A stretch of 64,000 nucleotides of DNA. Source: DATDYB01 sp036517115. Lineage in GTDB: Bacteria > Patescibacteriota > Minisyncoccia > Phycocordibacterales > PALSA-1337. Of this stretch, positions 25,953 to 34,809 are shown piece by piece. The translations under genes were made by a program, and so were the position numbers. The stretch's first letter is position 1; the number at the start of each line of letters is the position of its first letter. Location: positions 34,156-98,155 of the forward strand of contig DATDYB010000005.1 in assembly GCA_036517115.1 (NCBI GenBank). The letters are read 5' to 3'. The notes beneath the pieces are model-generated. The model was not told the origin of the DNA. It was given only the letters and a program-made list of their open reading frames with translations, and did not search any database.

Positions 25953-27019
25953 GGTTGCATCATGATAGAGGTAATTTTTTCCGCGAATCGCTCCACGCCG
26001 TGACAGCGCACCACGATCTCGCGCATGTCTTGCCGCAGCGCCGACCACTCCGAGGGCGGCAGGGCATAAAGGGTCAGTATGGCGCGGGAGAGTCCCTCGT
26101 AATCCCCTTTTTCAAAAAAGAGGAGTGGCAAGTATTTTCCAAGCACTGCTTTGTACGCTTCGTTGCACGTCACAACCGGCATAGCGGCTGCCATGGCTTC
26201 AAGCCCCGCCTTGTCGAGACTTCCAGTCAGGCTGGTGTTGATAAACATGTCGCTTGCGTGAAGGTACGGGAGCATGTTCCTGTATTCTACTTTGCCGTGC
26301 ATGGTTACCACTCCCTCAAGGCCAAGTGAAGTAATCATCGTCTTGAGACTTCGCTCGTATGCAACTTGCTCAGGCACTCCAGCCGCTCCAACAATCGAGA
26401 GTGAGAGCGGCATGGCATTTTTGATACGTGAGGCCGCCTTTAAAAGCGTAGGGTGGTCTTTGACCGGAGAAAGTCTGCCGACCATGATAAGACGGCTTCG
26501 CGAAGCACTGGTGACCTCTCTCGGCCTGAAATAATCGGTATCAATGCCCTGCCCCACCACTCGAATTTTTCCACTACGAAGACGGCAACCGCTCGCAGTC
26601 GACGTGAAGATACTTCGGGAGAATAGCGCGGCAATCCGAAGGGTAAACGGGGTATGCCCGTGGGCGTACCACAAAAATACTTTCTTACCCATAAGCATCC
26701 AGAAAGGCGCTCCGAGGAGAACATACATCTGGTTCATATGCACGAAGACCGCGTCGTAGCTATTCCTTTTTCGTACGATATGTCGCAAGAATCTCCACGT
26801 ATATTTGATTCTTTTCGTAATTCGTAATTCAAAATTCACCGCTCGTTCTTTCCCTAATGAATGTACCTGTACATTTTCTGGCAATTGATGCTCCCCCTCA
26901 TACAGGCAAATAACCTCCACCCTTTCAACTTTTTTTGAAAACTCTTCCACCCAGCGGTGCACAAAGCCGAGCACGTCGTCATGCATATCCATTTTCTGAG
27001 TGATGAATAGGAGTTTCAT
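25949..27019 (-). CDS. GT4-family glycosyltransferase
   Basis: 356 aa from the ATG at 27019 (MKLLFITQKMDMHDDVLGF). The donor domain begins SRLIMVGRLSPVKDHPTLLKAA near 184-205 and includes ASDMFINTSLTGSLDKAGLEAMAAAMPV near 268-295, the GT4 EX7E-type region. Lies between GtrA and a GT2 gene with a 1-base gap and a 4-base overlap, indicating one operon for a lipid-linked sugar pathway. Confidence 0.84.
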   Translation of the reverse strand: MKLLFITQKMDMHDDVLGFVHRWVEEFSKKVERVEVICLYEGEHQLPENVQVHSLGKERAVNFELRITKRIKYTWRFLRHIVRKRNSYDAVFVHMNQMYVLLGAPFWMLMGKKVFLWYAHGHTPFTLRIAALFSRSIFTSTASGCRLRSGKIRVVGQGIDTDYFRPREVTSASRSRLIMVGRLSPVKDHPTLLKAASRIKNAMPLSLSIVGAAGVPEQVAYERSLKTMITSLGLEGVVTMHGKVEYRNMLPYLHASDMFINTSLTGSLDKAGLEAMAAAMPVVTCNEAYKAVLGKYLPLLFFEKGDYEGLSRAILTLYALPPSEWSALRQDMREIVVRCHGVERFAEKITSIMMQP

Positions 27020-27020
27020 G

Positions 27021-27476
27021 TTACGCGCGAAAAATGATTTTTTTGTAGACAAAATAACTACCCACGGCAATCGACAAGCCGATAATTATTTGGGATAAAA
27101 TATACCAGATGCCGAATCTGTCCACCAGTACGTACATGAGCGCGGTGTTGAGGGCGAGATTGACGAGCGCCACTAAAAAATATTTTCCGACCTGGATATG
27201 CATGTCCGTCGTCCTATCGTCCCTGAATGTCCAAAATTTTTGAAGCGTAAAACTGATGCAAAAAGCAAATACGAACGCGATGATTGCCGAGGTGATGTAC
27301 CAGATGTCAAGAACGTCGGTAAAGACGTACAAGAACCCCACGTCGACAACAGCCGCCGTGCCGCCGGCGATAACGTATTTGATCTTCCGTCGGTGGGTAA
27401 AAGCGTGACCGTAGAAAAAAGGAAACGCCCGTTCAACGGAGCGGAGAAACCGATAGTAGGCTCTTTTGATGCTCAT
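27021..27476 (-). CDS. GtrA-family membrane protein
   Basis: 151 aa with four TM helices (starting near 33, 57, 91 and 121). IKYVIAGGTAAVVDVGFLYV is the typical GtrA N-terminal helix and FWTFRDD the conserved loop after helix 2. GtrA proteins are proposed flippases for undecaprenyl-phosphate sugars, fitting the GT2 and GT-C enzymes around it. TATAAT lies 9 bases before the ATG, so its mRNA is probably leaderless even though the upstream GT4 gene ends only 10 bases away. Confidence 0.85.
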   Translation of the reverse strand: MSIKRAYYRFLRSVERAFPFFYGHAFTHRRKIKYVIAGGTAAVVDVGFLYVFTDVLDIWYITSAIIAFVFAFCISFTLQKFWTFRDDRTTDMHIQVGKYFLVALVNLALNTALMYVLVDRFGIWYILSQIIIGLSIAVGSYFVYKKIIFRA

Positions 27477-27485
27477 AATGCGACT

Positions 27486-27491
27486 ATTATA
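27486..27491 (-). promoter_or_regulatory. -10 box of a probable leaderless transcript (gtrA-like gene)
   Basis: Consensus TATAAT on the minus strand, 9 bases before the ATG at 27476, overlapping the stop codon region of the upstream gene. Confidence 0.55.
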
Positions 27492-28659
27492 CCCCATTAC
27501 CTTTAAGCGCTTCCCGCCATGACTCTTGGTAGCGGAGCGTGTATGCTTCTTTGGAAATCACGTGCGACCGCGCGGCGCGGTATGCAGCAACGGCGAACGT
27601 TTCTCTTTTCTCTTTGTTTGCGACAAGCTCGAGCAGTGCGCCGACCAGACACTTCGAATCGTTGACACCGCATACGAAGGCGCTCTCGGCGTCAACGAAT
27701 ACCTCTCCCGCGATGCCGACATCGGTCGTCACGATGGCGGACCCCGAGAGGGCCGCTTCAACGAGTGACATGCCATATCCTTCGTACGACGAAGTGGAGA
27801 GAACGATGTCGGCCGACGCATAATACGAAGCGAGATTTTCCTGCCAACCTTCAAAGCGAACGGAGTTAGTAAGTCGCAGATTGTGCGTCATGCGCTCTAA
27901 AGCGGCAAGCTCCGAGCCGGAACCGACGATGACAAGACCGGTTTTGGGGAACTTGTTTACAACCGCTGCAAATGCCTGCAAAGCTGTCGCAATATCCTTT
28001 TCCGGTTCGAGGCGCGATGCCATAAGTATGATCGTTTCGAATTCTGGATATTTTTTGCAGAGATCAAAGGACGGCACCTCATTTTCTATTTTTTCTGCAT
28101 CCACCAAAATCGGAAGAACAGTAATTTTCTTATCATGAATCTTAAACCATACGTCGTGAATCAACGCACGTTTGATTCGCTCCGATACGACGCGAACGGC
28201 ATCGGCGCTACGGAGTACGCGACCGGCGATCATCACCCGCATCATGTTCAACACCGAGTGTTTAACAAAATATGGGCTTAAAAAATCAGTGTGTATTTGA
28301 ACATGGAGCCGCACCTTCCCCGTTTTTTTAAGCGCGCTCCCGACCATGCCGGACTCAAAGGGATCCTGGACCGTGACTAGAGAGTCTCTCTGGTTGAGAT
28401 TCCTCTCCTTGATTATTCTCTTGCCGACGCGAATAGCATCGAAAATGTAGTGCCATCTGTTTCTCGAGTTGGTGGGATAGAGCCAAACATTCTCGGCAAT
28501 CTTCTCTTCCTTGAAGGCAGGATCATCAGTCGTGCGCCCCGTATTAAAAACCACAATATGAAGCTCATTTACCAGAGTGCCATAGAGGCGGGTACGCGCT
28601 CGTACCGCACTCCCCTCCTTAAAAATATTTCTGTCGGATCCGATGCTTATTACGTTCAT
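27487..28659 (-). CDS. GT4-family glycosyltransferase
   Basis: 390 aa from the ATG at 28659, which overlaps the stop of the next gene upstream by 4 bases. The donor domain starts ETIILMASRLEPEKDIATALQAF near 200-222, and ADIVLSTSSYEGYGMSLVEAALSGS near 286-310 is the EX7E-type sugar-nucleotide site. It includes the 13-base palindrome AACACCGAGTGTT inside its coding sequence at 28253, also seen near the reverse transcriptase. Confidence 0.84.
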   Translation of the reverse strand: MNVISIGSDRNIFKEGSAVRARTRLYGTLVNELHIVVFNTGRTTDDPAFKEEKIAENVWLYPTNSRNRWHYIFDAIRVGKRIIKERNLNQRDSLVTVQDPFESGMVGSALKKTGKVRLHVQIHTDFLSPYFVKHSVLNMMRVMIAGRVLRSADAVRVVSERIKRALIHDVWFKIHDKKITVLPILVDAEKIENEVPSFDLCKKYPEFETIILMASRLEPEKDIATALQAFAAVVNKFPKTGLVIVGSGSELAALERMTHNLRLTNSVRFEGWQENLASYYASADIVLSTSSYEGYGMSLVEAALSGSAIVTTDVGIAGEVFVDAESAFVCGVNDSKCLVGALLELVANKEKRETFAVAAYRAARSHVISKEAYTLRYQESWREALKGNGV

Positions 28660-29660
28660 ATTTTTTTGGAAAGATTTATATACTCCTCCGCCATATCGCC
28701 CCATGAATGTCTGTACGCGAACGTTTCAATATTCTTCACATATTCCCTGTACTCTGCATCATCCACGAGTCGTAGGATTGCTTTGGTAATTGCTTCCTTG
28801 TCGAGTGGATCGACGAAGATACCAAGATTCTTTACCGTTTCGTATAAGCCGGTGTCCTTGGTGAGGATGAACGGCTTACCCCGCTGTATCGCCTCAAGGA
28901 TAAGGTTGGGGCAGACTTCAGAGAGCGAAGGCAGGATGATCGCATAGGAACTTTTTATTTTTTCCATGAATTTCTCATGCGGCAACTTTTCCGTATCAAG
29001 CTCGATCTCAGGGCGGATTTTTTTCGCTTCCGCAAAAGCTTCCCGAAGCGTTATTTCATTTTTGATAACGATCGAGCGTGTTGAAAAAATGAAGTTCTTC
29101 TTCGACGGTGCTTCCCCGCCAAGCTTCATTCCAACGTAATTTGGAATGATCTGCGTCCGTGTCGGACTAATGGCATAGGGAGTACTCATGATGTTTTTCT
29201 GCCATTCGGTCGTAAAAGCAAGTGCGTTAGTATTTCGGAGCGCGATGCCCATAAGCATTTTGATTATTTTCTCCTTTACGTTCAGTCTGACGCTTTTATC
29301 GCCATAAAATCGCGAGAGTGGGATCATGTGCTTGCTTCGCTCGACATATGATTCCCACAGAAAATCTCCGCCTATCCGCATGATAACTTTCTTTCCGAAC
29401 AGTTTGGCGGCAAGGAGTGCCGGAAGCCCCACACTCCACGTATCAAGAGCCAGAATGAACGTGGTGCCCGGTAAACTAAAAACCGTACGGAAAAAATAAT
29501 AAAGATGGCGTATTCCTATAGGCAACTTTTTCTCCAGTCTGTAAGAAAGCACGTTTACCTCATATCCCAACGCTCTAAACTCCCTCTCTAAGTTGAAGGC
29601 GTATTCCGCCGGCCCGCCAATATCCGGAGGATAAATACCAGTGGCGATGAGGATTTTCAT
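28656..29660 (-). CDS. GT4-family glycosyltransferase
   Basis: 334 aa from the ATG at 29660 (MKILIATGIYPPDIGGPAEYA, standard for the family); an ATG at 29672 would add four residues. Unlike its neighbours, the central donor-domain start is divergent (NFIFSTRSIVIKNEI), but SYAIILPSLSEVCPNLILEAIQRGKPFI near 256-283 clearly shows the GT4 motif. Acts with the following GT4 enzyme in the same operon. Confidence 0.8.
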   Translation of the reverse strand: MKILIATGIYPPDIGGPAEYAFNLEREFRALGYEVNVLSYRLEKKLPIGIRHLYYFFRTVFSLPGTTFILALDTWSVGLPALLAAKLFGKKVIMRIGGDFLWESYVERSKHMIPLSRFYGDKSVRLNVKEKIIKMLMGIALRNTNALAFTTEWQKNIMSTPYAISPTRTQIIPNYVGMKLGGEAPSKKNFIFSTRSIVIKNEITLREAFAEAKKIRPEIELDTEKLPHEKFMEKIKSSYAIILPSLSEVCPNLILEAIQRGKPFILTKDTGLYETVKNLGIFVDPLDKEAITKAILRLVDDAEYREYVKNIETFAYRHSWGDMAEEYINLSKKI

Positions 29661-29681
29661 TGACTTTTCCATTGAAACACA

Positions 29682-30890
29682 TCATACAACATCTTTATGG
29701 ATTGGAAAAACAGGATAAAATACTCTTTTCTTCATATCGGCGACAATCACCTTCCAATCATACCGCTCTTCTGCCATTTTCTTGGCGCTCGCTACGATCA
29801 TTTCACGAAGAAGTTTTGCCTCAAGAAAAAGTTCCACCTTTTCCGCAATGCTTCGAGGATTGTTCGGCTCGCAGAAAAGTCCGGTAATCCGATCGAACAG
29901 AAAATCCGGAATGCCACCCACCGGTGTTGCGATGACGGGAAGCCCCGCCGCCATCGCTTCGACAAAGGCGCTACCCATGCCTTCAGAGAGCGAGGGTCGA
30001 ACAAAAACGTCGGCGAGGGAGAAATATTTCGGAATATCTTTTTGCTCAACGTACCCCAAAAAACGAACCCGGTCCTCCACCCGAAGCGCGTGGGCAAGCG
30101 AGCGAAGTTCTCCGCGAAGTGGGCCATCTCCCAGAATAAGTAGTTTCGTGGTAAGCGGCATCATGGCAACCGCGTGAATGACATCATCTACCGCGTTTTT
30201 AGTGACAAGCCGTGAAGCAGTGACTATTACCTTGTCTTTCTTGCCAATATTCAGGCCTTCTTCAAGGGCCTTTTTTTCATCGCGCGGCACTTTTGCTCCG
30301 AAAATCGCGACATCCACACCATTAGGAATGATCTCACTTCTTCCCTTATACCCCATGTCCCGAGCAAACTGTTCAAGGAATTTTGAGATGGTCTGCACCA
30401 TATCGGCCTGTTTAAAAACTTGTGTTAAGAACGGATACACCAGTCGGATACGTTTTCGCTTTTTAATATGTGCTAACGTGTCGCCGTCTTGTAAGGTCAA
30501 AATATAGGGAATTTTTCGATAGAGCAATTTGAAGAAAACTGCGGAGAATCCCATATAGGTCATGATTGACCAGAGGGCATCGAATTTATTTCTGCGGTCC
30601 AACAACACCGCTTTCAGAAACGCCATCAGCGGATAGAGCACTTTATTCAAATACATCGGGAATCGAAGTAAGTCTTCAGGCGTAGGGTTTCTTTTTGAAA
30701 ATCCGATTCGGTGTACGAGAATGTTACCGATGCGTTCCCGCTTTGGGAGAGTGCTGTCGAAACGCAAAGTAATCATCTCAAATTCAATGTCGGAAGACGG
30801 TATCCGGTCAGTAATCTCTTTAACTGCAAGCTCCGCCCCACCCAGAAAGGGATGGTATGCAAGGGAAAATATAAGTATTCGTTTCGCCAT
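29682..30890 (-). CDS. GT4-family glycosyltransferase
   Basis: 402 aa. ILIFSLAYHPFLGGAELAVKEI near 5-26 is the acceptor-domain loop; VIVTASRLVTKNAVDDVIHAV near 220-240 starts the donor domain; LADVFVRPSLSEGMGSAFVEAMAAGLPV near 298-325 carries the conserved glutamates. It is the first gene of the last glycosyltransferase run. A TATCAT box lies about 8 bases before the ATG, again suggesting a leaderless start. Confidence 0.85.
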   Translation of the reverse strand: MAKRILIFSLAYHPFLGGAELAVKEITDRIPSSDIEFEMITLRFDSTLPKRERIGNILVHRIGFSKRNPTPEDLLRFPMYLNKVLYPLMAFLKAVLLDRRNKFDALWSIMTYMGFSAVFFKLLYRKIPYILTLQDGDTLAHIKKRKRIRLVYPFLTQVFKQADMVQTISKFLEQFARDMGYKGRSEIIPNGVDVAIFGAKVPRDEKKALEEGLNIGKKDKVIVTASRLVTKNAVDDVIHAVAMMPLTTKLLILGDGPLRGELRSLAHALRVEDRVRFLGYVEQKDIPKYFSLADVFVRPSLSEGMGSAFVEAMAAGLPVIATPVGGIPDFLFDRITGLFCEPNNPRSIAEKVELFLEAKLLREMIVASAKKMAEERYDWKVIVADMKKRVFYPVFPIHKDVV

Positions 30891-30945
30891 TTCTTACAAT
30901 GATAAGCTAATTTTCTTACTAAAACAAACTTTTACACATTAAAAA

Positions 30946-30968
30946 ATCCCACTTAGTACAAGCGGGAT
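30946..30968 (-). terminator. intrinsic terminator of the ATPase-CYTH gene
   Basis: On the minus strand ATCCCGCTT and AAGTGGGAT pair around a short loop and are followed by a run of six T, 25 bases after the stop codon at 30993. Confidence 0.75.
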
Positions 30969-30992
30969 ATTGAGTCTGCAGAGGATACAAAG

Positions 30993-32150
30993 TTACCGTT
31001 TCCCCCTTCGAGCGATAGCTCGATTGGAATACTCAGGATCACCGGTGACGTTTCTAATAATCCTGAAAAAAGGAGGAATGTATCGCTTCGCTCCCCGATC
31101 CGTCCATTCCATTTCGAGAAGTGCGAGATCACTCCTGGGTTCATCCACCAGATCCGCTTCACAGAATTGCTCCTGCCAAAAGAAACAGGCTCGTCGCTTC
31201 TTGATGGTGTGCGAATCTTTGTCTCGGAGCAACAAGAGAGCGTTATATTCTCTTCCATCGATGATCCGATCACGTTCAACACGTATCCCTTTCTCCACCT
31301 CTTCCTTAATGGTGTAGTAGAAGGACGGATCGCCGTGGTCAACACGCATACGCACACGATGCTCTTCCTTCGAGGACGGTGAGACGAGGTAATCCTGTGT
31401 GATATGACTCACGTGATACTGCACAGGAATGTCACGGAGTTCAAATCGCCCGATCAGAAATTTATCCTCCTTTTCAAGCGGTACAGGATCTCCAATGACG
31501 TTGCAGACTTCCGCACATAGCCGATGAATCTTTTCACTAAAGTCCGTGCTGTTATCGATGACCCGCGGATGCGGATGACGTTTCCATGCCTGCAAAGTTC
31601 GCTCGTCAATCACCCGAGCTTCCTCCGGCGTTTCTTTCCTTGCCTCGTTGTTCGCAAGCGTATAGAACGCTTCCTTACCGAAGGCAGCAGTCCTAAGATG
31701 TATTGCAGCGTGATAACGCTCTTGGCACAATTCACCAAGTGAGAAACCGAGTCGCTGAACCATTTCCAAAAATGCAGCTTCCTCGACGTATGCCATGCCG
31801 TCCATAGCTCCACGATCACAAAGGACAACAACTTTACGGCCCTTATTCCGGTACCGAATAGCGGCAGAAAGGAACCGTTCATACTGCATTAGTGTGTCGA
31901 AAAGAATTTCCTCCTGGAACTCTGTTTTCTCGAGTTCAGGCGACCACGGCGTGACCCCACCCATAATGAGTTTGGTTGCCGACTCAGGCACCACCAACAC
32001 TTTACGCCCACGGCCAGAAAGCATTTCTTTGAGCTGTGAAAGTCCTGTGCTTTTACCACTGCATGGACCGCCCGTCACTACGATGACCCAGATATTCTCC
32101 CCAACGGTGAGAAGTGTGTGAGGATTCCAAAGATGAGATATAGTTTTCAG
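30993..32150 (-). CDS. P-loop kinase/ATPase fused to a CYTH-like domain (Ttd14-like)
   Basis: 385 aa if translation starts at CTG 32150; the ATG-free upstream frame has an SD (AAAGGAG) 6 bases before this CTG. A GTG at 32078 would cut off strand beta-1 (IWVIVV) of the P-loop fold, so the longer form is preferred. Walker A TGGPCSGKST near 26-35; LCDRGAMDG near 118-126 is Walker B-like. From about residue 230 on, alternating charged motifs (RVRMRVD, YYTIKEEVEKGIRVERDRII, EMEW) fit a CYTH/triphosphate-tunnel domain. The same order occurs in animal Ttd14 proteins. Function in this organism unknown. Own promoter, leader and terminator. Confidence 0.65.
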   Translation of the reverse strand: MKTISHLWNPHTLLTVGENIWVIVVTGGPCSGKSTGLSQLKEMLSGRGRKVLVVPESATKLIMGGVTPWSPELEKTEFQEEILFDTLMQYERFLSAAIRYRNKGRKVVVLCDRGAMDGMAYVEEAAFLEMVQRLGFSLGELCQERYHAAIHLRTAAFGKEAFYTLANNEARKETPEEARVIDERTLQAWKRHPHPRVIDNSTDFSEKIHRLCAEVCNVIGDPVPLEKEDKFLIGRFELRDIPVQYHVSHITQDYLVSPSSKEEHRVRMRVDHGDPSFYYTIKEEVEKGIRVERDRIIDGREYNALLLLRDKDSHTIKKRRACFFWQEQFCEADLVDEPRSDLALLEMEWTDRGAKRYIPPFFRIIRNVTGDPEYSNRAIARRGKR

Positions 32151-32182
32151 AGACTACTCCTTTCTATTGAGGTTAACAGACA

Positions 32183-32218
32183 AATTCCTGCCTCCTTGGT
32201 TGTCAGGGAGCAGGAATT
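32183..32218 (-). promoter_or_regulatory. leader hairpin of the ATPase-CYTH mRNA
   Basis: AATTCCTGC arms (32183-32191 and 32210-32218) with partial inner pairing lie in the ~110-base leader between promoter and the SD. It may protect or regulate the mRNA; no known riboswitch is recognised. Confidence 0.45.
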
Positions 32219-32265
32219 CTGCAAGGCTATAGGGTACCTATTCTACAGCACTTGATTATGATCGC

Positions 32266-32294
32266 ATCTTAGCATGTTTTATTAATGCTGTCAA
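32266..32294 (-). promoter_or_regulatory. sigma-70-type promoter of the ATPase-CYTH gene
   Basis: Minus strand TTGACA (32289-32294), 17-base spacer, TAAGAT (32266-32271). It lies directly after the stop codon of the VirD4-like gene. Confidence 0.7.
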
Positions 32295-32297
32295 TTA

Positions 32298-34343
32298 TTA
32301 TTTCTCAATCTTGAGAACATCTCGGAGCACCGCTTCAGGCACTTCCTTTACCGGGACGGAAGGTTGTATGACTGGTGTGGATTCTGACTTTTTGTTTTCC
32401 GGCCGACTCTGAGATTTTTCTTGTGGCTTTGGAGATATCGGAGTAGGTCCTGTTGTTATCACCTTCGATAATGCGGCACGGAGATCATTCAAATTTTCTT
32501 TGCTAGGGGCTTTACCGTCATTTTTTGCAGGTGTTTTAAGTGACTGTAATGACACGGGCTTCGGAGTTGTCACTGGCTGTGTAGGTGATGATGGAGTGGG
32601 AGTCGCAACAGATTTTGGAATTACGGGAGCTACAGTCGGAGTCGGTGTTGCTTTCGCTAAAAGCTTCTGGAGTTCACTTTTAAGCGTGCCTCCTCCTAGA
32701 TCATCTTTAGGGGGCTCTCTTCGTTCCAACTGAGCCTGTGGAGTAGGTTCTGCTGCTCTAGGTTGCGAAGGAGCCTGACCTGATGGTTCAGATGGTGTAG
32801 CCGGACGCTGTAAAGGAGCCGCGGGACGTGGAGCTTCTTTAGTTGGTGACGATGAGGATGGTCGTGGAGGTTGTGCTGGAGCACTCGGTCGAGGCTCGCT
32901 TTTTTCAAGACGAGTAGGAGCTGGTGCTGGACGTCCCAGTGCCGGAATTGCCTTGCCATTGAGGCTTGGTCCCACATCGGGACGTTGTCCCGAAGGGACC
33001 AGCTTTGAGGAAGAGACAACGTCGGGAGCGGGACGTTTAGGCGCAGGGATCGAAATGGTCTCATGCCATTTTTTGATTTCTCCTTCGACATCGATTCTCG
33101 TCTGCGCAAATTGGCCGCGCGAAGCATCAAGAATCTCTTTTACATAGGTTACTTCTGGCTCCTTGATGGGCGGCAAGGTGGTGGCGGAAAAAGGATGGGA
33201 GCTCACGCCGTCGATCATGAGCTTAAGATAAATTTGCGTAAAGCCCAGATTCACCAGATCTTCGGCGGTGAACTGCGGCGCAAATTCTTTTTCCAATACT
33301 TCCGCGTCATAGGCGCCGACACGGAACGTCACCATTGTACCGACGTTGCCGAATACTGCCGCCCGCACTTCCTCTTCCATTTGTTCGATGTACTGATGTG
33401 CGATGGTAAGGTTCAAATTGTACTTTCGAGCCTCTGAGAGAATGTCCGCGAAAGACTCATTAGCAAAAGATTGGAACTCGTCCACATAGAGATAGAAATT
33501 CGGTAGTGTTTTTAGTACCTTTGGCGCCACATCCGCACGACTCATGGCAGCCAAATATATTTTGGTAATGAGCATGCCGCCTAGGAGGTTGGCATTCGAC
33601 TCCCCCACTCTTCCCTTGGAAAGGTTGATGATGATAATCTTTTTTTCATCCATCATTTTACGAATGTCAAAGGACGATCGCGGCTGTCCGATCATGTTGC
33701 GAATGAGAGCGTTCGAAGTGAATTGTCCGATCTTGTTTTGGATGGCGGGTGTGGCTTCGGCGGCAAACTTTTCAGTGTATTTTCCGAACTCGTCAATCCA
33801 GAATGATTTCACCGCCGGGTCTGTGACGTTATCAACTACCTTCTTTCGGTATTCCTTGTCGGCGAGCATTTTGTTTACACCTAAGAGCGTCGCGTCAGGA
33901 TATTCAAGAAGCGCCAAGAGTGTGTTCGCAAGAATATATTCCATACGGGCCGACCACGCGTCCACCCAAATCTTTTTGAAGGTTGACATGAGCCCTGATA
34001 CCACAAGATGTCGTTTATCAGCATCGACTTTTTCGAGCACGTTGAAAGAGACGGGATAATCAAGATCGAAAGGAGCGAAATAGAGTACATCCTTAATGCG
34101 CTCTTTCGGGACATACTCGAGCAAAAGATCAGCAGTTTTGCCGTGCGGGTCGATAAAGGCCAATCCTTCGCCGTTTTGAATATCTTGCACTGCCATGTTC
34201 TCAAGCAGCGTCGATTTACCCATACCGGTTTTGCCGATAACGTAGACATGCTTCGTGCGGTCTTTAGCTTTGATACCAAAAGGAGTTTTTTTGTTTCTTG
34301 AATCCGCTTGGCCAAAATATGTAATTCTATTTTCGTCGATCAT
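32298..34343 (-). CDS. VirD4/TraD-like conjugative coupling ATPase with proline-rich tail
   Basis: 681 aa. Walker A GKTGMGKST at 37-45, IDPHGKTAD near 63-71, and YLYVDEFQSFANESF near 291-305 (Walker B), then TIAHQYIEQM: the FtsK/HerA-type core of type IV secretion coupling proteins. After residue ~430 the protein turns into a long low-complexity Pro/Ala/Ser/Thr/Lys tail (to ~680), probably disordered. No TM helix is visible, unlike classical VirD4, and no other conjugation genes are nearby. Such stand-alone proteins are common in this bacterial group; they may pump DNA with type IV pili or act in DNA uptake, which is inference. Confidence 0.82.
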   Translation of the reverse strand: MIDENRITYFGQADSRNKKTPFGIKAKDRTKHVYVIGKTGMGKSTLLENMAVQDIQNGEGLAFIDPHGKTADLLLEYVPKERIKDVLYFAPFDLDYPVSFNVLEKVDADKRHLVVSGLMSTFKKIWVDAWSARMEYILANTLLALLEYPDATLLGVNKMLADKEYRKKVVDNVTDPAVKSFWIDEFGKYTEKFAAEATPAIQNKIGQFTSNALIRNMIGQPRSSFDIRKMMDEKKIIIINLSKGRVGESNANLLGGMLITKIYLAAMSRADVAPKVLKTLPNFYLYVDEFQSFANESFADILSEARKYNLNLTIAHQYIEQMEEEVRAAVFGNVGTMVTFRVGAYDAEVLEKEFAPQFTAEDLVNLGFTQIYLKLMIDGVSSHPFSATTLPPIKEPEVTYVKEILDASRGQFAQTRIDVEGEIKKWHETISIPAPKRPAPDVVSSSKLVPSGQRPDVGPSLNGKAIPALGRPAPAPTRLEKSEPRPSAPAQPPRPSSSSPTKEAPRPAAPLQRPATPSEPSGQAPSQPRAAEPTPQAQLERREPPKDDLGGGTLKSELQKLLAKATPTPTVAPVIPKSVATPTPSSPTQPVTTPKPVSLQSLKTPAKNDGKAPSKENLNDLRAALSKVITTGPTPISPKPQEKSQSRPENKKSESTPVIQPSVPVKEVPEAVLRDVLKIEK

Positions 34344-34393
34344 AGAGCAAAGTATGTATAGTATTATATCACGCAGATTGTAGATAAAAAGTT

Positions 34394-34422
34394 AGCCCAG
34401 CACATTTGGAATGTGCTGGGCT
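34394..34422 (-). terminator. intrinsic terminator of the small gene at 34436
   Basis: Perfect 13-bp stem (AGCCCAGCACATT, loop of 3, AATGTGCTGGGCT) followed on the minus strand by AACTTTTT. Confidence 0.8.
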
Positions 34423-34435
34423 GGTTTAGTTTATA

Positions 34436-34588
34436 TTAAACCATTGCATAGGTTCGAGCCACTCGAAGTGCTCGTAACACCGGAATATCATGTTTTCTCC
34501 CTTGAATTACCTCCACACGATACTGCGGATCAGTGAGATCCAGGATAGTCGTTGCTTCAAGCTTTGACATCGGAAGATGTTCGAGCAT
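34436..34588 (-). CDS. small protein of unknown function (50 aa)
   Basis: Starts at ATG 34588, chosen because AAGGA lies 9 bases upstream; a longer frame to 34699 lacks any ribosome site. The protein (MLEHLPMSKLEATTILDL...) is amphipathic with a basic C terminus (RGRK-type GRKHDIPVLRALRVAR). No family recognised. It has its own promoter (34781-34809), a ~185-base leader and a strong terminator, so it is a complete single-gene unit. Confidence 0.55.
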   Translation of the reverse strand: MLEHLPMSKLEATTILDLTDPQYRVEVIQGRKHDIPVLRALRVARTYAMV

Positions 34589-34780
34589 GAGTTGTTGTCC
34601 TTGTATCCTCCGCACGGAAGCCATCGAAGGCTTCACGCACAGAGGTCTCACTGTCACTCTTCGGACAGACGCTGCTGCCCGTATATGGTGTGCACTCATA
34701 GGTTGTTACCGCACCGACGTTGTTGGTTTTGTTCTAGGAACACGACATGCCTGCTCTAGTGCAAACAAGTTCCGCCTTCC

Positions 34781-34809
34781 ATACTATCAGATTTAATCAC
34801 ATTTGTCAA
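34781..34809 (-). promoter_or_regulatory. sigma-70-type promoter of the small gene at 34436
   Basis: Minus strand TTGACA (34804-34809), 17-base spacer, TAGTAT (34781-34786). The -35 box overlaps the last codons of the upstream gene at 34806. Confidence 0.65.

Noticed and set aside
32298..34343. Conjugative element based on the VirD4-like ATPase
   Set aside because: No relaxase, VirB4 or other type IV secretion genes and no attachment site lie nearby, so a mobile element is not supported.
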